Assembly (NCBI RefSeq): GCF_918797525.1
Contig: NZ_OU963893.1
Coordinates: 2,294,001-2,358,000, forward strand
Origin: an unidentified bacterial endosymbiont
GTDB lineage: Bacteria; Pseudomonadota; Gammaproteobacteria; Enterobacterales; Enterobacteriaceae
Reading direction: 5' to 3'
DNA length: 64,000 bases
Each line of letters begins with the position of its first letter. The stretch's first letter is position 1. The notes below the pieces were generated by a model. The model did not search any database, had not been told where the DNA came from, and worked only from the letters and a program-made list of their open reading frames with translations. Both the position numbers and the translations under genes were made by a program. Below, one piece after another: positions 53,871 through 61,300 of the stretch.

Positions 53871-55208
53871 TTGACTACATTGCGTAATGACATGTTATTC
53901 AGATTTTCAACGGTAGTGATATTAATAGCGATGGCCTTCCCTCGGGCGCACGCTAATAGCAGCCAGGTTGGTATTTCCCCGGTTGCAGCGACCACCTTAA
54001 AAGAGAGTATTCTGTTTGCCATCGATCGTGACCCGTCAGTTAGCCAGCAGGCAGCGCAATTAGGCATTGGTCAGGCGCAAATAGACGAAGCACGCAGCGG
54101 TTGGATGCCGCAAATATCATTAAACGGTAGCACCGGGCACAGCCAAACAACCGATTCCAGCGGATCGTTAAGAAATTCTGCGGCGTGGGGATTGAGCCTG
54201 ACACAGCGCCTTTACGATTTTGGCAAAACCAATAACAGCATTAGCCAGTCATCGGCGCAACGTGACAGCTACCGCTATAAGCTGATGGGCACGTTATCGG
54301 ACGTGGCGGAAAAAACGGCCCTGAGCTACGTAGAGGTTAAGCGCTATAGCGACTTGCTGCAGGCGGCAAAAGAGAATGTTAAGGCGCTTAAAAATGTGGA
54401 GCAACTGGCAAAGTTGCGCGCTGATGCTGGCGTGAGTTCGACATCCGACGAACTGCAAACCCGTACGCGTATCGCGGGCATGCAGGCGATGGTGGAGCAA
54501 TATAACGCGTCGTTAAACAGCGCCCGCGCGCGGCTTGCGGTGTTGACCGGCATGCAGGCACAAACGTATTCACCTGTTCCGGCGAAGCTTGCCGTTGAAG
54601 CTGACTCGCTGAATCGTATTGATTATTCGCTGATCCCGGCGGTCATGGCGGCGCAGAATATGGAACGCTCAGCCCAGTATGGCGTGGAAACCGCTCGCTC
54701 TCAGCACTGGCCGACGTTAAGCCTGAAAGGCGGTCGCACCCGTTATGAGTCGGACAACCGCTCGTACTGGGACGATCAGATCCAGCTCAATGTTGACGCC
54801 CCGCTTTATCAGGGAGGCGCCGTTTCAGCACGTGTGCGCCAGGCCGAAGAGGCGAGGGCGATGGCATCGTCACAGGTTGATCAGGCGCGATTCGATGTCC
54901 TGCAAAAGGCCTCCGTGGCGCAAGCCGACTGGACCGGCGCGCACGGCAGAATGGAAGCGGGCAAGGTGCAGCTGGAAAATGCCCTGCGAGCCCGCGATGT
55001 CTATAAGAATGAATATACCCTGAGCAAGCGGAGCATTAACGATTTGCTCAGCGTTGAACAGGATGTATGGCAGGCCACATCGGCGAAAATAATGGCTGAA
55101 TATGATGGCTGGAGTTCGGCAATTAATTACGCCTCAGCGGTAGATAATTTGATGCCGCTTATTGGCATAGAGAAAAACGCGGCCGCCAAATTGCCTGATT
55201 TGAGTTAA
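53871..55208 (+). CDS. TolC-family outer-membrane protein for type I secretion
   Basis: The 445-residue protein has a signal sequence (FRFSTVVILIAMAFPRAHA) and two OEP repeats: LGIGQAQIDEARSGWMPQIS near residue 63 and LRQ-rich second-half YEVSQ-like LDAPLYQGGAVSARVRQAEE near 310, the layout of LapE/BapB-type duct proteins. The start is probably the TTG at 53871, preceded by GGGGGG at six bases; the next ATG at 53892 lacks such a site. It lies just upstream of the giant adhesin and would form its export duct. Confidence 0.85.
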   Translation: MTTLRNDMLFRFSTVVILIAMAFPRAHANSSQVGISPVAATTLKESILFAIDRDPSVSQQAAQLGIGQAQIDEARSGWMPQISLNGSTGHSQTTDSSGSLRNSAAWGLSLTQRLYDFGKTNNSISQSSAQRDSYRYKLMGTLSDVAEKTALSYVEVKRYSDLLQAAKENVKALKNVEQLAKLRADAGVSSTSDELQTRTRIAGMQAMVEQYNASLNSARARLAVLTGMQAQTYSPVPAKLAVEADSLNRIDYSLIPAVMAAQNMERSAQYGVETARSQHWPTLSLKGGRTRYESDNRSYWDDQIQLNVDAPLYQGGAVSARVRQAEEARAMASSQVDQARFDVLQKASVAQADWTGAHGRMEAGKVQLENALRARDVYKNEYTLSKRSINDLLSVEQDVWQATSAKIMAEYDGWSSAINYASAVDNLMPLIGIEKNAAAKLPDLS

Positions 55209-55274
55209 AAAAAGACGCGCCTTTCTGCGCGAAATAAGTCTGACAATAATGGGTGATTCTTTCCCAGGGATAGC

Positions 55275-55295
55275 TATATCCATCTGCTGGATATA
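55275..55295 (+). promoter_or_regulatory. Short stem-loop between the TolC-like gene and the adhesin gene
   Basis: TATATCC (55275-55281), loop ATCTGCT, GGATATA (55289-55295), 36 bases before the adhesin start. No U-tract. It may influence expression of the adhesin relative to the duct gene. The 122-base spacer also holds a CGCGC/GCGCG stem near 55215. Confidence 0.35.
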
Positions 55296-55330
55296 TCCAC
55301 AGGAATTCGTGCACCTGCAAGGAGTAGAAT

Positions 55331-58300
55331 ATGAGTAATGCAAAAGTTGTTGATGTCATCGTTCGCAAAACGGCGGAGAAAACGAAATTAACCGGCGAGG
55401 GTAATTTGTCGGTCTCTATTTCATCGCCGAGTGTGATTGAAATCCAGGGTTCTGCTCAGGATGTGGTGCGTTATGTGCGCCAGGGTAAAGATCTTCTCAT
55501 CTATATGAAAGATGGCAGCGTTATTCGCTGCAATAATTATTTCGTAGAAGATACTGAAACGCATAACCAGTCTGAACTGGTGTTTAACGATAATCAGGAA
55601 CTGACTCATGTTTCATTCGCCGATGCCGGGGAAGCCTCCGGCGTTGCGGGTAGCGAATTAACCGCGCAGGTCACACCGATCAGCAGTATTGAACCGTTCA
55701 TGGAGCAGGGCAGCATTTTAGACGATGCGCCATGGGGATGGATTGCGGGGGCGGCATTAGGCGGCGGCGCCATTGGCGCGCTGCTGGCAAACGGCAATGA
55801 TGGCGAAACCAAAACCCAGGTGATTGATAACACCAAAGAGGTTGAGAGCGCGAAGCCGACCTTTATGGTCACGGACAACGCAGGTGACAAGCAGGGGCTG
55901 CTGAGTGCGAAAGAGATCACGGATGACAACACCCCAACATTTAGCGGTACGGGGCAGCCGGGCGCGACCATTCAGGTTAAGGACAGCAGCGGCAGCACCA
56001 TTGCCAGCACCATGGTCGGCAAGGATGGCGCATGGACGGTGAAATTGCCGACCCAGAAGGACGGGGAGCATACCTGGTCCGTGGTGCAAATCGACGGCAG
56101 TAAAACCACTGCCGCAGGCAGCATCACCGTGACCGTTTCCACCGCTGACGCTACCGTTACGCTCGCCACCACCGCAGGCGATAACGTTGTCAACGCCAGC
56201 GAACAAGCTGCAGGCTTTACGCTCTCCGGCGCCAGTAAAAATCTGGCGCAGGGCACTGAGCTGACCGTCACGCTGAACGGCAAATCCTATCGCGCAGAAG
56301 CGGGGGCAAACGGCGCCTGGAGCGTAAAAGTCCCGGCGTCCGACGCAAAGGCGCTGGCTGACGGTACCTGGACGGTTAACGTGAGCGGTAAAGACGCTGC
56401 GGGCAATACCGTGAGCGCCAGCCAGACGCTCGGTGTTGACACCACGGCACCGACAATTTCTGTCGATACCCTTGCCCAGGACAACATCATCAATGCCGCA
56501 GAGCACAATCAGAGCTTAACCCTCAGCGGCAAAACTGATGCGCAAGCAGGCCAGATTGTTACCGTGACCCTGAACGGTAAAAATCATACTGCCACGGTCG
56601 CAAGCGATGGCAAATGGTCCGTGACCCTGCCTGCCAGTGACGTGCAGGCGCTGGCTAACGGTAATCATACCCTGACGGTGAACGTCAGCGACAAAGCGGG
56701 AAATGGTTCTTCAGCCACCGCCGATTTCACCGTTGATACCGCCGCGCCAGTGGTATCGATCAATACCGTGGCGGGGGATAACATCCTCAACACCAGCGAG
56801 CAAAACCAGGCGCAGATTATTTCCGGCCAGGCGAAGGGCGCAGCGCCCGGAGATGTGGTAACGGTTAGCGTTGGTGGCCAGACTTACACCAGCGTTGTCC
56901 AGGCGGACGGCAACTGGAGCGTTGGCGTGCCTGCGTCTGTGGTCAGCGCGCTGGGCGAGGGTAATCACAGCATTTCTGTTTCCGTTACCGATGCCGCAGG
57001 CAATACCGGGAACGCGACGCACGACATTACCGTAAGCGGCCGCCCGCCGGAATTTACGATTGATGCCATTAGCCAGGATAACGTGCTGAATGCCCAAGAG
57101 GCGATGCAACCCCTGAGCCTCACCGGGACCAGCAATCTGCCGGACGGCAGCGCAGTCACCGTGACGCTGAATAATGTCAGCTATCACGCCACCGTCGCTA
57201 ACGGCACCTGGTCTGTCCTGGTGCCGGTTTCGGACGTTCTGAATCTGGCGAATACGCTGTACACCATCAGCGTGAGCGGCACGGACAGCGTGGGCAATAG
57301 CGGCTCTGCCAACGCCAGCCTGCTGGTTGATACCGTGCTGCCGCAGGTGATTATCAACACCTTTGCCGGGGACAACCTGGTGAACAATGCAGAAGTGGCC
57401 GTTGATCAAACCCTCAGCGGACGGGTGACCGGCGCGGCAGCGGGTGACACCGTATCTGTTCTGGTAGGCGGCAAGAGCTACACGGCAACCGTAGGCAGCG
57501 ATCTGACCTGGAGCGTAACGATCCCGACTGTGGATCTGCGTGCGTTTGGCGATGGCGATTTAACCTTCACGGCTTCTGTTACCAATGTGCACGGCAATAC
57601 CGGGACCGGTGAGCGTGACATCAATATTAACGCCGAGCTTCCTGGACTGCGCGTAAACACTGTCTCTGGCGATGACGTCATCAACGCCATCGAACAGCAG
57701 CAGGATCTGACCGTAACCGGCTTCAGCACCCATCTGGCCGAAGGCACTCAGGTTACCGTCACTATCAACAATGTCGATTATGCCGCCGTGGTTAACGCCA
57801 ACGGCACCTGGCAAATCGGTGTGCCTGCGTCCGACCTGAAGGCCTGGACGGCGGGTGAGATCACCGTTCACGTAGGCGCGCAAGATGCGTGGGGCAATGC
57901 CGTTGCCGCTGAGCATCCGATTGAGCTGGATGTTAATACGGTAGCCGTCACCATCGATACCGTCAGCAGCGACGACATGCTGAACGCGGCGGAAAAAGGG
58001 GCGGATGTCACGCTGTCGGGCCAGACCCAGGGAGTGGAAGCAGGCCAGACCGTGGTGGTGAAATTTGCCGACCAGACCTTTACCGCCCAGGTACAGCAGG
58101 ACGGCGCCTGGAGCCTGAGCGTTCCGGCCAGCGCCATGGAAACCCTGATTGACGGACGCGCGCAGGTGAGCGTCAGCGTCACTAACGTCAACGGTAACAG
58201 CGCCGATGCGTCGCGCGTGGTCATCGTGGATACGCAAGCGCCGACCATCACGCTCGATAACCTGTCCGACGACAACATCATCAATGCGGCCGAAGCCCAG

Positions 58301-61300
58301 CAGGACCTGCTGATAAGCGGCAGCAGCAATGCCGAAGCGGGACAGACCGTCTCCGTCACCCTGAACGGCAAAACGTACCAGACCACCGTCATGGCGGACG
58401 GTCGCTGGCAGTTGAGCGTACCGGCAGCCGACGTTGGCGCACTGGCAGACGGCACCGTGACGGTGACGGCAACCGTGAGCGACGTGGCAGGTAACACCAG
58501 CAGCGCGGAGCGCATTGGGCTGGTCGATGCCACGGTTCCGCAGGTGACCATTAACGATTTTGTCACCGACACTAACACCGTAAACCAGATTGCCCATTCT
58601 CAGGCGCAGATCCTGAGCGGTTCCGTCACCGGTGCCGCAGCAGGTGATGCGGTGACCATCACCATCAATAACGTTGACTACACCACGGTGGTGGACGCCG
58701 CGGGCAACTGGAGCCTCGGCCTTCCTGCGTCCGTGATTCAGGGCCTGGCGGACGGGACCTGGACCGTTGGCGTCTCCGTGACCGATGCCTCTGGCAATAC
58801 GGGCAGCAATACACTGGACGTGGTTGTTAATACGCAGAATCCACAGATTGCCATCAACACACTGGCGGTGGACGACGTGATCAACGCCACCGAGAAAGGC
58901 GAAGATCTGCTGCTCTCCGGCACCAGCAACCAGCCGCAAGGCACCACCGTGACGGTGAGCCTGAACGGCATCAATTACACCGCCATTACCGGCGCAGACG
59001 GCAACTGGAGCGTGACGGTTCCCGCTTCGGCGGTCAGTGTCCTGGGCGAGGCCCGCTACAGCGTGGCGGCCAGCGTCACCGACAGTGTGGGCAACAGCAG
59101 CAGCACCACCCACGATATTCTGGTCGACAGCTCACTGCCGGTGGTGACCCTCAACGCCATCGCGGGCGACGATGTGGTGAATGCGGCGGAAGCGGCGGCG
59201 GGCCAGACCCTGAGCGGTAGCGTAACGAACGCGCAGGCGGGCAACACCGTCACCGTGACCATCGGCGGCAATACCTACACCGCCACGGTGCAGGATGACC
59301 TGAGCTGGTCGGTCAACGTCCCGGCGGCGGTATTAACCGCGCTGGGTAACGGCGACCTGACCGTGTCAGCCTCTGTCACCAACGGCGTGGGCAACACCGG
59401 TACGGGCGAACGTGAGATAACCATCGACGCTAACCTGCCGGGCCTGCGCGTAGATACCGTGGCGGGCGACGATGTGATCAACAGCATCGAGCACGCACAG
59501 AACCTGATCATTACTGGCTCCAGCGAGGGCCTCAGTGCGGGCACGACGCTGACCGTCACCGTCAACGGCAAAGACTATGCGGCAACGGTACTGGCGGGCG
59601 GTACCTGGAGTGCGGCGATCCCGGCTGCAGACGTGAGCGCGTGGCCAGAAGGCACCGTGAACATCAGCGTCACGGGCAACAGCACGGCGGGCAACCCGGT
59701 CGCCATCAGCCATGACGTGACCGTCGATCTGGCGGACGTGGCAATCAGCATCAACGCCATCTCTGGCGACGACGTGATCAACGCAGCGGAGAAGGGCCAG
59801 GATCTGGTGCTCTCTGGCTCGACTTCAAATGTGGAAGCGAACCAGACCGTTACCGTCATCTTCGGCGGCAAAACGTATACCGCCACCGTGGATGAGAGCG
59901 GCACCTGGACCACCACCGTGCCGTCTGCAGACCTGGCGAACCTGAAAGACGGTGATGCCAGCGTGCAGGCGAGCGTGACCAACGTGAACGGTAACAGCGC
60001 GTCGGCGGGCCGTGAGTACAGCGTGGATGCGAGCGTGCCGAACCTGGTTATCGACATCATCAGCGATGACAACATCCTTAATGCGGCAGAAGCGCAGGCG
60101 GATCTGACCATTAACGGAACGAGCAATGCTGAAGCGGGACAGGTGGTGACGGTGACCCTGAACGGGGTGAATTACACCACCACCGTGGGCGCAGACGGCA
60201 ACTGGACGCTGGACGTTCCGGCCGCCGATCTCGCCGCTCTGACCGACGGCACGGTTAGCGTAACGGCTTCCGTCAGCGATAAAGCAGGTAACCCGGCCTC
60301 CACGGCTCGCGACGTGCTGGTCGACATCACCGTACCGCAAATCTCCATCGATACCGTCTCCGGTGATGACGTGATCAACAGCACCGAGCACGGCCAGGCA
60401 CTGATTGTCAGCGGCTCTGTCACCGGTGCCGCGGCGGGGGATGCCATCACCGTCACCCTCAACGGCAAAGAGTACACCGCCACGCTGGACGCCTCCGGCA
60501 ACTGGCGCGTGGGCGTGCCGGCAGCGGACGTAAGCGGCCTGATCGCGGGTGAACACACTCTTACTGCCGCACTGACCGATAAAGCAGGTAACAGCAACAG
60601 CGCCACCCACAACGTGGAAGTGAACCTCACGGCACCGGTGCTGACCATCAACACCGTTTCCGGCGACGATGTTATTAACAACATTGAGAAAACGCAGGAT
60701 CTGACCATCAGCGGAACAGCGACCGGCCTTGCGGCTGGCGCGGTTGTCACCGTGATGCTGAACGGCAAAGCCTACAGCGCAACGGTGGGTGACAATGGGC
60801 AGTGGACGACGACGGTACCTGCTGAGCAGGTTGGATCGCTTGGCGAAGCCCTGTATGACATTACGGCGTCAGCAACCGACAGCGTCGGCAACAGCACCAG
60901 CGCCACGCACAGGGTAAACGTAGAGTCCGTTCTGCCTGGCGTGACCCTCAACGCCATCGCGGGCGACGATGTGGTGAATGCGGCGGAAGCGGCGGCGGGC
61001 CAGACCCTGAGCGGTAGCGTAACGAACGCGCAGGCGGGCAACACCGTCACCGTGACCATCGGCGGCAATACCTACACCGCCACGGTGCAGGATGACCTGA
61101 GCTGGTCGGTCAACGTCCCGGCGGCGGTATTAACCGCGCTGGGTAACGGCGACCTGACCGTGTCAGCCTCTGTCACCAACGGCGTGGGCAACACCGGTAC
61201 GGGCGAACGTGAGATAACCATCGACGCTAACCTGCCGGGCCTGCGCGTAGATACCGTGGCGGGCGACGATGTGATCAACAGCATCGAGCACGCACAGAAC

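Noticed and set aside
57560..59113. A 517-codon minus-strand frame, with many other long minus frames from 55600 to 63985
   Set aside because: They are shadows of the repetitive, GC-biased adhesin gene on the plus strand; they lack ribosome sites and repeat with the same 1,797-base period.
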